Shown here in pieces: positions 43,937-52,993 of a stretch of DNA of 64,000 nt. Where the stretch lies: positions 1 through 64,000 of the forward strand of contig JAUIGR010000004.1 of the NCBI GenBank assembly GCA_030430025.1. Direction: 5' to 3'. The notes beneath the pieces were generated by a model. It ran no database searches and was not told the origin of the DNA. It saw only the letters and a program-made list of their open reading frames with translations. The DNA is from Gammaproteobacteria bacterium. Its GTDB lineage: Bacteria; Pseudomonadota; Gammaproteobacteria; Xanthomonadales; Marinicellaceae. A program made the translations under genes and the position numbers. Position 1 is the stretch's first letter. Each line of letters opens with the position of its first letter.

Positions 43937-44715
43937 AAGCCCATCATTTCATTCCAATGACGCATCATTTTATCTGCTAACGCATCATCTGTCCGATAGT
44001 TTTTCATTCCTTTTACTTGTCTAACTACTGACAAACCTCTGACGCTGTTAATAAGATATAACGAATCGACATCAAGTAAAACATCAGATTTTACCTTTAC
44101 TTCTCTGATTTTATAGTATTTTCTTAACCATGAAAGACCCACACCATTGACACCAGACTCACTCAGTTCTGGTGTCAATAGTGCGCCTTTCTTCAACCAA
44201 AACACATTGTGATTCACGCCTTCAATCAGATAGCCATAAACATTGGTCGCTAGTAATTCATCTAACCCTGATGATAATAACTCTCTTCCAAGCAGGACTT
44301 GCTCCAAACGATTGAGATGCTTGATTCCAGCCAATGCTGGCTGCACACCTAATGTGAATTCTGCGATACCTACAGTAAGCGGTTCATTGATTTTTTGATC
44401 GGTCCATTTTATTAATTCCAAAATCCATACTGACTGATTATGCAATGCTCCGTATCCTCGCCCTTGGCTCTGTCGAACCAAAATCAGTTTAATGAGACCA
44501 TTTTTTAGAGTTTGGTTATTTATCGCTTCAAGTATTCTTTCTTCATCAGGAACTTGCAAATGTAATTTTTCTGATGAAACGACTAGCCTTTGCCAATGTA
44601 AATCCCATAATGGAATCTGACCATTAACCAATCGCATAGTCTCAAACAAACCGTCACCATACTGCAATCCCCTGTTGATCAGAGTTGGCTGTTGAGTTGA
44701 GCAAATTACTGACAT
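43933..44715 (-). CDS. pabC: Aminodeoxychorismate lyase
   Basis: The 260-residue PLP enzyme of fold type IV has RGLQYGDGLFETMRLV at the N-terminus, the cofactor-binding ATNVYGYLIEGVNHNVFWL segment (ETN/E and SN-like positions) and a GLSWLRK turn. The catalytic lysine lies in AGIKHLNRLEQ. It converts aminodeoxychorismate to para-aminobenzoate and pyruvate for folate synthesis. It overlaps pabB by 10 bp. Confidence 0.92.
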   Translation of the reverse strand: MSVICSTQQPTLINRGLQYGDGLFETMRLVNGQIPLWDLHWQRLVVSSEKLHLQVPDEERILEAINNQTLKNGLIKLILVRQSQGRGYGALHNQSVWILELIKWTDQKINEPLTVGIAEFTLGVQPALAGIKHLNRLEQVLLGRELLSSGLDELLATNVYGYLIEGVNHNVFWLKKGALLTPELSESGVNGVGLSWLRKYYKIREVKVKSDVLLDVDSLYLINSVRGLSVVRQVKGMKNYRTDDALADKMMRHWNEMMGL

Positions 44716-46016
44716 GATGCACTTTTCAAGATATTAAATAAACCTTGAGCCTTATGACCAGTTTCTTCTAACTCCGCCTGAGAATCAGAATCGAATACAA
44801 TACCAGCACCAGCAAAAATTTTGAGTTGTTTACCTGTGATCCCCATACTCCGAATCAAAATATTGAAATCAATTTGACCATCATGATTGATAAATCCTAT
44901 TGATCCAGTATAAAACCCGCGCCCTCGATTTTCTAGTTCAGCGATGACCTCCATACAGCGTATTTTAGGGCACCCAGTTATGGTCCCTCCCGGAAACATT
45001 GATGCCAATACGTCGACTACACTCACTTCGGATTTTAATCGACCAATCACATTGGACACAATATGATGCACAGTAGGATAAGTCTCTATAACCATAAATT
45101 CATCAACCTCCACAGTACCATTTATGGAAACGCGTCCCACATCATTGCGCTCCAAGTCAATCAGCATGATATGCTCAGCCTGTTCTTTAGGAGTATTGAG
45201 TAATTCTTTTATCAACACATCATCTTGCTTTTTATCTGTACCTCGTGGTCTCGTACCAGCAATTGGACGTGTACTAATGATCCCATCTTTGACTTGGACT
45301 AACCTTTCTGGTGAAGCACTGACTAAGGTCCATGTTTCAGTTTGAAAAAAAGCAGCAAAAGGAGCCGGATTGGCTTCCCTTAGCAAGGAAAAAAGTAACA
45401 ATGGATCCCAGCCTCTCTCTAGTCCAGCTATCCAACACCTAGACAAATTTGTCTGATAAAGATCTCCAGATTCTATCAACTGTTTCGCTTGAGAAACTTG
45501 AGATTTAAAAATCAGTTTTGATTCAGATTGCCAACTGAACTCACTATCTAATGAAGCCAGTTTTAACTTTTTGTTGGATTCAATACGTTGGAGGATATCA
45601 GCTTGAACAATAGTATTTTCAGCTGTCACCCAGCACTTATCATCCAGATGATCATAAACCACTGCACCCTGACAATATATAGCAACCGCTAATGGCTCTG
45701 TACCAACTGGCATAGGTATATTTGATAATTTAGGCTCAAAATAACTAACACACTCATATGAAAGATAAACAAACCAACCATATTCAAAAGGCAAACAAGT
45801 GGAAGGTTGTATTGGCTTTTGATCAATTGTTTTAAATAAATCAACTAAACCATCATTATCAAATGCAGTAAATTGTATCGCTGGCGCAGCAGGTAAAATG
45901 GTGAATCGTCCTGTTTGCCGGTTTATTGCCTGACTTTCTAATATGCCGGGAAAAAAGGCTACCTCTTGTAGTAAAGACAAAAAATCTGGCTTAACATCCA
46001 GTAACTCAACAGTCAC
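44706..46016 (-). CDS. pabB: Aminodeoxychorismate synthase component I
   Basis: The 436-residue protein has the chorismate-binding core: NLSRCWIAGLERGWDPLLLFSLLREANPAPFAAFF, SPERLVQVKDGIISTRPIAGTRPRG, EHIMLIDLERNDVGR and MFPGGTITGCPKIRCMEVIAELE. The PIAGTR motif with Ala-Gly, rather than the PIKGT lysine motif of E. coli PabB, is a known variation. It makes aminodeoxychorismate from chorismate with a glutaminase partner not seen here. It lies 7 bp after fabF. Confidence 0.9.
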   Translation of the reverse strand: MTVELLDVKPDFLSLLQEVAFFPGILESQAINRQTGRFTILPAAPAIQFTAFDNDGLVDLFKTIDQKPIQPSTCLPFEYGWFVYLSYECVSYFEPKLSNIPMPVGTEPLAVAIYCQGAVVYDHLDDKCWVTAENTIVQADILQRIESNKKLKLASLDSEFSWQSESKLIFKSQVSQAKQLIESGDLYQTNLSRCWIAGLERGWDPLLLFSLLREANPAPFAAFFQTETWTLVSASPERLVQVKDGIISTRPIAGTRPRGTDKKQDDVLIKELLNTPKEQAEHIMLIDLERNDVGRVSINGTVEVDEFMVIETYPTVHHIVSNVIGRLKSEVSVVDVLASMFPGGTITGCPKIRCMEVIAELENRGRGFYTGSIGFINHDGQIDFNILIRSMGITGKQLKIFAGAGIVFDSDSQAELEETGHKAQGLFNILKSASCQ

Positions 46017-46023
46017 TTCGCAA

Positions 46024-47271
46024 TCATTTCACAGACAGTCTGTTAAACACAAGTGATCCATTAGTACCACCAAAACCAAAAGAATTTGAAATGGCCACCT
46101 CTATAGTTGCTTGACGTGCTTCATTCGGCACATAATCCAAGTCACACATCGGATCTGGGTTCGTTAGGTTAATGGTTGGAGTCATTACTTGATCATAAAG
46201 GCTCATAACAGTAAAAATGGCTTCGATACCACCTGCTGCACCTAACAAATGGCCTGTCATAGATTTAGTAGAAGTCACCCCGATCTTTCGAGCATGATCA
46301 CCAAACGTCAATTTAATTGCATCACTTTCACACTGATCTCCTTGAGGAGTAGAGGTTCCGTGTGCATTAATGTAATCAATTTGTTGATTATTAAACCCAG
46401 AGTCATTAATCGCATTTCGCATGCACCTTGAAGCGCCTTCACCACCAGGTGATGGTGCTGTCATATGGTAGGCATCAGAACTCATACCAAAACCTGACAA
46501 TTCTGCATAAATTTTGGCACCTCTTTTAACCGCATGCTCATATGCCTCGATGACCAATACACCTGCACCATCTCCTAACACAAAACCATCACGTTCAGAA
46601 TCCCAAGGTCTGGATGCTGCAGTAGGATCATCATTTCTCGTCGACAAAGCTTTAGAACTTGCAAACCCACCAACAGCAATAGGAGTAGATGCATATTCAG
46701 CACCACCACAAATCATCACATCAGCATCTCCATACTGAATTGAACGATACGCCATACCAATGCTGTGTGTGGCAGAACTGCATGCCGAAACCATGGCCAA
46801 GTTGGGACCTTTCAGTCCATATTTAATACTTATGTTACCTGATGCCATATTGATAATAGTACTGGCAATGAAAAAAGGAGAAATTCTTTTTGGTCCTTTA
46901 TTCAACCAAGTCTCTGTAGTATTTTGTATACCAAGTATACCACCAATGCCAGCGCCAACATAAACACCAATACGTTCTGCATTAGCTTCAGTTACTTCCA
47001 AACCTGCATCACAAATCGCTTGCTCACTTGCAGCCATCGCATAATGAATAAATGGATCCATTTTCTTAGCATCTTTGGCGCTGAGGTAATTAGCAACCTC
47101 AAAATTTTTAATCTCTCCGGCAATTTTGGCAGAAAAACCTTCAGTATCAAAATGAGTGATAGCTGCGACACCACTGACACCATTAACAACATTTTGCCAA
47201 GCGGTATTTATATCATTACCTACAGGTGAGACGATACCTAGTCCTGTGACCACAACTCTTCGTTTCGTCAT
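46024..47271 (-). CDS. fabF: 3-oxoacyl-ACP synthase II (FabF)
   Basis: The 415-residue condensing enzyme has the Cys-His-His triad in VSACSSATHSIG, NAHGTSTPQGD and MTGHLLGAAGG, and the N-terminal RVVVTGLGIVSPVGND. It elongates acyl-ACP with malonyl-ACP and adjusts unsaturated fatty-acid content with temperature. It lies 72 bp downstream of acpP; a hairpin lies between them. Confidence 0.97.
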   Translation of the reverse strand: MTKRRVVVTGLGIVSPVGNDINTAWQNVVNGVSGVAAITHFDTEGFSAKIAGEIKNFEVANYLSAKDAKKMDPFIHYAMAASEQAICDAGLEVTEANAERIGVYVGAGIGGILGIQNTTETWLNKGPKRISPFFIASTIINMASGNISIKYGLKGPNLAMVSACSSATHSIGMAYRSIQYGDADVMICGGAEYASTPIAVGGFASSKALSTRNDDPTAASRPWDSERDGFVLGDGAGVLVIEAYEHAVKRGAKIYAELSGFGMSSDAYHMTAPSPGGEGASRCMRNAINDSGFNNQQIDYINAHGTSTPQGDQCESDAIKLTFGDHARKIGVTSTKSMTGHLLGAAGGIEAIFTVMSLYDQVMTPTINLTNPDPMCDLDYVPNEARQATIEVAISNSFGFGGTNGSLVFNRLSVK

Positions 47272-47287
47272 GCTTCTTTATCCAAAA

Positions 47288-47323
47288 AATAAAAAAAGCC
47301 ACGTTATCAAAGCGTAGCTTTTA
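47288..47323 (-). terminator. Terminator-like hairpin between acpP and fabF
   Basis: On the minus strand AAAGCTACG (47321-47313) pairs with CGTGGCTTT (47303-47295), with one G-U pair, and a T run follows. It would end or attenuate transcripts after acpP, which is usually needed in much greater amount than FabF. Confidence 0.7.
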
Positions 47324-47343
47324 ATGAAACTATACGTTTAAAA

Positions 47344-47580
47344 CTATGCGTTAGCAGTTACATAGTCAATAGCTTGCTGAACTGTAGTGATTTTTTCAGC
47401 TTCTTCCTCTGGAATCTCACATTCAAATTCTTCTTCCAAAGCCATCACCAACTCAACAGTGTCCAACGAATCAGCACCCAAATCATCAACAAACGAGGAT
47501 TCATTATTCAATGCCTCCAATTCAACATCTAAGTCTAATTGCTCAATGACGATTTCTTTTACTTTAGTTTCAATACTCAT
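47344..47580 (-). CDS. acpP: Acyl carrier protein
   Basis: The 78-residue acidic protein has the phosphopantetheine attachment motif [19 protein letters not shown] with Ser at about residue 37. The rest ([15 protein letters not shown]..., [14 protein letters not shown]) is typical. It carries acyl intermediates in fatty-acid synthesis. It is 94 bp downstream of fabG. Confidence 0.97.
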   Translation of the reverse strand: MSIETKVKEIVIEQLDLDVELEALNNESSFVDDLGADSLDTVELVMALEEEFECEIPEEEAEKITTVQQAIDYVTANA

Positions 47581-47674
47581 CTAGCTGTACCTTTGTAAAA
47601 TAGCATAGTATATGCAAGGTTAAATAATTATGCCACCGATAAATGATAGCAATTCTTGAAAAGTCAAACGGCTT

Positions 47675-48418
47675 TTAAGCCATATACATCCCACCATTAA
47701 TATGGAGGGTTTCACCTGTAATGTATGAACCCATGTCAGAAGCTAAAAACAATACAGCATTGGCAATATCTTGAGTACTCCCTAAACGCGCCAATGGCAC
47801 TTGCTCCATCAACTTTTTCTGTTGTTCATCACCAAGTACATCTGTCATATCGGTCTGGATATAACCTGGAGCAATGACATTAACTGTAATGCCACGTGAA
47901 CCAATTTCTTTAGCCAGAGACTTAGAAAAACCAATCATACCTGCTTTAACTGCTGCATAATTGCTTTGCCCTGGATTCCCCATGCTTCCAACCACTGACC
48001 CAATATTAATGATACGCCCCGATTTGACTTTCATCATGCCTCGAATGCAGGTTTTACTCATACGATAGATAGATGTTAAATCTGTATTGATCACATCACT
48101 CCAATCACTTTCACTCATTCGCATCAATAATTTGTCTTTGGTAATGCCAGCATTATTAACCAAAATTTGTGGTAACCCAACACTATCTGCCATGTCTTTG
48201 ACCAGTGCATCTACACTATGACTATCACCAACATCGAGTACCATGCCTATACCGCCGAAATCTGATAAAAACGCACCAATGGCCTTTGCACCAGTTGTTG
48301 AAGTTGCTGTTCCAACTACTTTAGCACCCGCTTTAGCGAGCGTTTCAGCAATCGCTTTACCAATACCACGAGAGGCACCTGTAACTAAAGCCACCTGATC
48401 ATTCAATTGTATATTCAT
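47675..48418 (-). CDS. fabG: 3-oxoacyl-ACP reductase FabG
   Basis: The 247-residue SDR has VTGASRGIGKAIAETLAKAG, NNAG near residue 87, the catalytic Ser in NIGSVVG and YAAVKAGMIGFSKSLAKE, and the C-terminal TGETLHINGGMYM. It reduces 3-oxoacyl-ACP with NADPH. Its ATG overlaps the fabD stop, so the pair is coupled. Confidence 0.96.
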   Translation of the reverse strand: MNIQLNDQVALVTGASRGIGKAIAETLAKAGAKVVGTATSTTGAKAIGAFLSDFGGIGMVLDVGDSHSVDALVKDMADSVGLPQILVNNAGITKDKLLMRMSESDWSDVINTDLTSIYRMSKTCIRGMMKVKSGRIINIGSVVGSMGNPGQSNYAAVKAGMIGFSKSLAKEIGSRGITVNVIAPGYIQTDMTDVLGDEQQKKLMEQVPLARLGSTQDIANAVLFLASDMGSYITGETLHINGGMYMA

Positions 48419-49335
48419 CCTTTTTCTCCTAACAATTTCTCAATCCCTTTATCATTAAACAATGGAATCACATTAAGTGAGCGATCAAAGCGCTTAAACA
48501 AACCAGACAACACTTTCCCAGGGCCACATTCGGCCACTGTATCGATAGTACTAGATTGCATTGTTTGCATAGTCTCTGTCCAACGTACTGGTGAATAAAG
48601 CTGGGCCTTCAAGGCAGCTTGTATTGCATCAATGTCTTGATGAGATTGAACATCATAATTATGTAAAACCGGTATTCTCGCTTGGTGCCACTGCACCCGT
48701 TTCAACTCTTCTCCAAGTCGCTCAGCTGCTGGACGCATCAATTCACAATGCGAAGGCACACTGACAGCCAATGGTATCACTTTCGCCCCTTTTTCTTGAC
48801 ACAATGCACTGGCAGCTTCAACAGCAAATTTTTCACCTGATATAACGATCTGTCCTGGTGCATTATCATTCGCTGGACTAACAACACCATTAACCATACT
48901 ACACGCCATTTTAACCTCATGAGTGCTTAATCCAAGCACTGCAGCCATTGACCCAGTACCTACCGGTACCGCTTGCTGCATGAATTGACCTCTTAAATGA
49001 ACCAAACGAACAGCTTCACTGAAATCCAGAACACCTGCACAAACCAAAGCAGAATACTCTCCCAATGAATGACCAGCCATAATATCTATTTTTATATGAA
49101 ATCGCTGTTGAATGACTTGAAAAATAGCAACCGAAGCTATCAATAAAGCAGGTTGAGTCCACTGCGTTTGATTAAGTAATTCAGCTGGCCCTTCATTGAC
49201 CATTTGCAATAAATTTTGACCCAAAACATCATTCGCTTGGTCAAACAGTCTATTGACTTGAGGATACTTACTTACGACATCTAACATGCCAACAGATTGC
49301 GAACCTTGGCCCGGAAATACAAAAGCAATTTTCAT
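48415..49335 (-). CDS. fabD: Malonyl-CoA:ACP transacylase
   Basis: The 306-residue protein begins MKIAFVFPGQGSQSVGML. The nucleophile Ser lies in GHSLGEYSAL, the conserved Arg in LVHLRGQFMQ and the catalytic His in VPSHCELM. The ATG at 49335 is chosen because the 13 residues upstream in frame are not family-like and reach into the MITE-like element side. It transfers malonyl groups to ACP. It is separated from fabH by the element at 49361-49521. Confidence 0.95.
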   Translation of the reverse strand: MKIAFVFPGQGSQSVGMLDVVSKYPQVNRLFDQANDVLGQNLLQMVNEGPAELLNQTQWTQPALLIASVAIFQVIQQRFHIKIDIMAGHSLGEYSALVCAGVLDFSEAVRLVHLRGQFMQQAVPVGTGSMAAVLGLSTHEVKMACSMVNGVVSPANDNAPGQIVISGEKFAVEAASALCQEKGAKVIPLAVSVPSHCELMRPAAERLGEELKRVQWHQARIPVLHNYDVQSHQDIDAIQAALKAQLYSPVRWTETMQTMQSSTIDTVAECGPGKVLSGLFKRFDRSLNVIPLFNDKGIEKLLGEKG

Positions 49336-49360
49336 AGTAATTTCATATAATGATTTAATA

Positions 49361-49521
49361 AGAGACCTTTGCATAATTCTGAATCATTGAGAAAAAGAGA
49401 TAAAATCTTAAAGTTCAAGGAAGCAAATGAATGTAATAGCAAGCTATTGCAAAGTTTGCTAACGCAGAAATTTAAGATTTTAGACTTTTTATCTTGAATC
49501 ACGGTTTATGCAATGGTCTCT
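49361..49521. mobile_element. MITE-like element between fabH and fabD
   Basis: The 161-bp segment is an imperfect long palindrome. It begins AGAGACCTTTGCATAA and ends TTATGCAATGGTCTCT, with further pairing inside (AAAATCTTAAA with TTTAAGATTTT). It is flanked by TAA on both sides of the GAGACC/GGTCTC core, compatible with a 3-bp target duplication as in IS5-type elements. No protein is encoded. On the minus strand it lies between fabH and fabD, and its last base supplies the G of the fabH TAG stop codon. Confidence 0.75.
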
Positions 49522-50491
49522 AATACTTAATTAATGCAGAACCCCAGGTAAATCCGCCACCAAATGCCTCTAAAAGCAAAATATCTCCTCGTTTAATTTG
49601 ACCTGTGCGGATGCCTTCATCCAAAGCCAACCCGACAGAAGCAGCTGAAGTATTACCATGTTTATCCACTGTTACAATCACCTGATCCATATCCATATTA
49701 AGCTTCTTTGCAGTGGCTGTAATGATACGCAAATTGGCCTGATGTGGTATTAACCAATCAACCTCTGATTTGTTCATACCATTGGCCTTCAGTGTTTCTT
49801 TAACCATTCGTCCCAAAGTCAAAACAGCCATCTTAAAAACCTCATTACCCTTCATGCGAATTTTTAACCCACCATTAGGTTCATTTTTTAATCCGGTTGA
49901 TACCCCAACTGTGGCATTCAATAAATCACCATGGGCTCCACTGGCATGGATATGAGTTGATAAAATCCCAGGCTCATTGGAAGATTCTAAAACTATAGCG
50001 CTGGCTCCATCACCAAATAAAACGCAGGTAGTACGATCATTCCAATCAACCATACGAGTCAATGTTTCTGCACCAATAACTAATACCCGCTTATGCGTAC
50101 CAGACTGTATAAATTTATCAGCAACTGACAATGCATAAATAGATCCAGAACAAGCCGCATTGACATCAAATGCAGCAATACCAGAACAACCCAATACATT
50201 TTGAATCAAACAAGCCGTACTAGGAAAAATCAAGTCAGGTGTTGTGGTACCCACCACAATTAAATCAATATCTTCAGCAGTAACACCTGCAGCATCAAGC
50301 GCTTTTTGGGCAGCATTTATCGCTAAAGTGGAGGTTGTTTCTCCTTCCCTTACTACATGTCGCTGCTTAATACCGGTTCTTTCCTGAATCCACTGGTCAC
50401 TGGTATCAACGATTTTTTCCAAGTCCATGTTAGTCATGATTTGCTCAGGTAAACAACTGCCGGTACCCGCTATTTTTGAATATATTCTCAT
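49520..50491 (-). CDS. fabH: 3-oxoacyl-ACP synthase III (FabH)
   Basis: The 323-residue enzyme has the catalytic Cys in FDVNAACSGSIYAL, His in LIPHQANLRI and Asn in GNTSAASVGLALDE. It starts fatty-acid synthesis by condensing an acyl-CoA with malonyl-ACP. It follows plsX by 70 bp. The final stop codon is formed jointly by genomic bases and the first base of the MITE-like element, so the original C-terminus may have differed by a base or so. Confidence 0.96.
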   Translation of the reverse strand: MRIYSKIAGTGSCLPEQIMTNMDLEKIVDTSDQWIQERTGIKQRHVVREGETTSTLAINAAQKALDAAGVTAEDIDLIVVGTTTPDLIFPSTACLIQNVLGCSGIAAFDVNAACSGSIYALSVADKFIQSGTHKRVLVIGAETLTRMVDWNDRTTCVLFGDGASAIVLESSNEPGILSTHIHASGAHGDLLNATVGVSTGLKNEPNGGLKIRMKGNEVFKMAVLTLGRMVKETLKANGMNKSEVDWLIPHQANLRIITATAKKLNMDMDQVIVTVDKHGNTSAASVGLALDEGIRTGQIKRGDILLLEAFGGGFTWGSALIKY

Positions 50492-50561
50492 GCTTTTTTA
50501 GTCTTTATCATGCACACATATAATTGATCATTAAACGAACATCGATGTTAATTAGTTTTAC

Positions 50562-51527
50562 TTAATTGTTAATATATTCCCAAGTTTTTTGTAGCGCTGC
50601 CAAAAAACCGTTTGAGTCGCTTTTACCATGTGATTTCATGACACACGCATTTAATCCCAAAAGCAGTGCCCCATTATATTGGGAAGGATTAAACTTAAAA
50701 CCTCTGAAGACCGAAAATAATTTTTTTATCGGATTTTTACTACTATTGACAAACAAATGAGTATCGTTTTTAAAAATCAAATCCATCATACCTTCACATG
50801 CTTTAAGCACAGCATTACCAACAAAACCATCGCAACAAACAACATCCGCATACCCTTCGAACAAATGATTACCTTCACAAAAACCAATATAATTAAATTC
50901 CGAATCTTGTAATAGACGGTCAGCTTGACGAACAGTGTCATTACCCTTAACGTGTTCGGTACCTACATTCAGTATAGCAATCTCAGGTCTATCACTACAA
51001 GATAACAGTTGTTTTGCTGCTGCATCACCCAATCGAGCCAAATTAAACAAATCATCTGCCCGATAATCCAAAGTAGCACCAACATCAAGCAACAATGTGG
51101 GTTTAGGATATCCTGGTAATACTGTTGCCAACGCAGGACGGTCAATGTCATTGACTGATTGTAACCAAGCTTTAGCCAAAACTACCAAAGCTGCAGTATT
51201 TCCTGCAGTTAATATAGCATCCGCAGCACCATCAGCAACAGCTTTTATAGCCAATGACAAAGAACTATCTTTTTTGTACTTTAATGCATGTAATGGTTTT
51301 TCATCCATTGCTACACATTGAGGTGTTTGCACCACATGTATATTATCTTTTCCCTTCTGATGAAAACCCGATTCATTCTTTTTGTAATAACGCTCATCAA
51401 CAAATAATTTAATCAAACAGGTTTTTTGTTTACCTGCAAACACATCGACTGCTTTAAGCCGTTTGGCAGGGTCATGATCACCACCCATCAAATCAACGGC
51501 TATGGTTTTACTGTATGGTAATTTCAT
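50562..51527 (-). CDS. plsX: Phosphate acyltransferase PlsX
   Basis: The 321-residue protein begins with IAVDLMGGDHDPAKRLKA and has TAGNTAALVVLAKAW, LLDVGATLDYRADDL and VVCCDGFVGNAVLKACEG. These are the conserved PlsX blocks. It makes acyl phosphate from acyl-ACP for phospholipid synthesis. The ATG lies directly after a terminator-like hairpin and has no evident SD sequence, suggesting special translational control or an internal promoter. Confidence 0.94.
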   Translation of the reverse strand: MKLPYSKTIAVDLMGGDHDPAKRLKAVDVFAGKQKTCLIKLFVDERYYKKNESGFHQKGKDNIHVVQTPQCVAMDEKPLHALKYKKDSSLSLAIKAVADGAADAILTAGNTAALVVLAKAWLQSVNDIDRPALATVLPGYPKPTLLLDVGATLDYRADDLFNLARLGDAAAKQLLSCSDRPEIAILNVGTEHVKGNDTVRQADRLLQDSEFNYIGFCEGNHLFEGYADVVCCDGFVGNAVLKACEGMMDLIFKNDTHLFVNSSKNPIKKLFSVFRGFKFNPSQYNGALLLGLNACVMKSHGKSDSNGFLAALQKTWEYINN

Positions 51528-51531
51528 AAAT

Positions 51532-51568
51532 AAAAAAGGGTAAAGCCACTATAATAACTTTACCCTTT
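51532..51568 (-). terminator. Terminator-like hairpin between rpmF and plsX
   Basis: On the minus strand AAAGGGTAAAG (51568-51558) pairs with CTTTACCCTTT (51545-51535), and TTTTTATTT continues directly to the plsX ATG at 51527. It would stop most rpmF transcripts and leave partial read-through into plsX. Confidence 0.75.
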
Positions 51569-51592
51569 AAGCATTCACACAAATTGAAAAAT

Positions 51593-51790
51593 TTACTCGT
51601 CGTCTTCAACCACAGCTTCTTCAAACTGAATGACTTCTCGACCACGATAAAAGCCTTCTGGACTGACATGGTGACGTAAATGTGTTTCACCCGTTTCAGG
51701 CTCGATTGATAAAGTGCGAGTCTTTAATTTGTCATGAGCACGTCTCATACCTCTTTTAGAAGGTGTTTTACGGCTTTTTTGTACTGCCAT
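51593..51790 (-). CDS. rpmF: Ribosomal protein L32
   Basis: The 65-residue protein starts with the typical [20 protein letters not shown] and ends in an acidic extension ([10 protein letters not shown]), about 8 residues longer than E. coli L32. It contains [17 protein letters not shown]. It is a large-subunit ribosomal protein. A GGAGAAT ribosome site lies upstream, and yceD ends 15 bp before the start. Confidence 0.96.
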   Translation of the reverse strand: MAVQKSRKTPSKRGMRRAHDKLKTRTLSIEPETGETHLRHHVSPEGFYRGREVIQFEEAVVEDDE

Positions 51791-51805
51791 TCTGATTCTC
51801 CAAAT

Positions 51806-52315
51806 TTACTTTAAATCTTTCAGTACAGAGAAAGGATTATGAGTTCCTTCCGCTGTTTTTTGTTCTTTTTGATTCGTTATATAATCGGTTTCCAACTGAG
51901 ATCCAGGCTTAATCGGGAACTCTGGAATAACTAACAACATTTCATCTTCAATCAAGTCTTTGGGGGTAATGAAGTCTCCCTCAACCCACGAAGGCGCCAT
52001 ACCTTTCACCAATTTGGATTCATCTTCCAATTGGCTAATAAACCCTATTTCTCTATCAACTTTCAGTTTAAAGTCGAAATGCGCTAAACTCCTTTGACAA
52101 ATCAGTTCAATATCAGATTCGATTTTGATATGCGCCTTACCAATGATCCCATCACAGGGTTGAAAAACGATTTCAAAACGCACTTCACGCTTATCTTTCT
52201 TAATCAAATGCGTCGGCAATCGTTCCAAGTCGGATAACATAACTGTACCTGACAGCTGCCACGACTTTCTCACAGCATTGGCAATTTCGATCGAATCGGG
52301 TAGTGATTTAGCCAT
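51806..52315 (-). CDS. yceD: YceD/DUF177 protein (23S rRNA accumulation)
   Basis: The 169-residue protein has the DUF177 pattern: IELICQRSLAHFDFKLKVDREIGFI in the middle (CQRSL is a family hallmark), then an acidic DLIEDEMLLVIPEFPIKPG segment and a C-terminal HNPFSVLKDLK. In E. coli and plants this family supports 23S rRNA accumulation. It is the first gene of the long yceD-rpmF-plsX-fab run and is divergent from the amidase. Confidence 0.9.
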   Translation of the reverse strand: MAKSLPDSIEIANAVRKSWQLSGTVMLSDLERLPTHLIKKDKREVRFEIVFQPCDGIIGKAHIKIESDIELICQRSLAHFDFKLKVDREIGFISQLEDESKLVKGMAPSWVEGDFITPKDLIEDEMLLVIPEFPIKPGSQLETDYITNQKEQKTAEGTHNPFSVLKDLK

Positions 52316-52423
52316 AGCCGGCGAATTCTACTGACTTTACCCTTGTAATGCAACGTTTTTAGTGCTTTTTATTTACCTTCGTTTTTGGTGGCAAGATAGT
52401 TGTTTAAATGCTTAAATAGAGCT

Positions 52424-52993
52424 ATGCAAATTTCCCATAATCCGTTGCCTTACGAAATGCTGCTTGATGAACGAAAGTTAGTTGACATTGAACTATTAGT
52501 TATCCATTGCACTGAATTACCTAACCTTTCTGAAGCGCGTTTACATGGTGAAAAAATACTGTATTCCAGTGGCACCGGAAATTCTGGCCACTATTACATT
52601 GATGTAAAAGGTCATGTTTCATGCTGGGTGAAACCAAAAAGAATAGCCCATCATGTCAAAGGCCACAATAAAAATAGTATAGGTATAGAACTCGACAATA
52701 AAGGCCGTTATCCCGACTGGTTCCATAGTAGAAAGCAACAACCAACAGCTACTTATCCGATAATTCAAATTGAAGCACTCAACCAATTAATTGGACACCT
52801 TGAAAAAATCATCCCCAGTTTGAAACATATTGTTGGTCATGAAGACTTAGACACCACCCTTGTAAGCGCCAGTGATCGACCCCAAATTCAGGTCAGGAGA
52901 AAGATTGATCCTGGCCTGTTATTTCCATGGGATAAAGTCATGCAACATACTCGTTTAACAAACATTGGCCTCAACGCGAAACAATACCTATGA
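52424..52993 (+). CDS. N-acetylmuramoyl-L-alanine amidase (AmpD-related)
   Basis: The 189-residue protein has an Amidase_2 domain with the zinc ligands in LLVIHCTE, VGHEDLD and the terminal RKIDPGLLFPW. An extra loop (TLVSASDRPQIQVRR) between the last two ligands distinguishes it from E. coli AmpD and resembles amidases of Xanthomonadales-type bacteria. It would remove stem peptides from muropeptides in cell-wall recycling. The ATG at 52424 is preferred over a TTG at 52400. Its stop overlaps the tesB start (ATGA). Confidence 0.87.
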   Translation: MQISHNPLPYEMLLDERKLVDIELLVIHCTELPNLSEARLHGEKILYSSGTGNSGHYYIDVKGHVSCWVKPKRIAHHVKGHNKNSIGIELDNKGRYPDWFHSRKQQPTATYPIIQIEALNQLIGHLEKIIPSLKHIVGHEDLDTTLVSASDRPQIQVRRKIDPGLLFPWDKVMQHTRLTNIGLNAKQYL

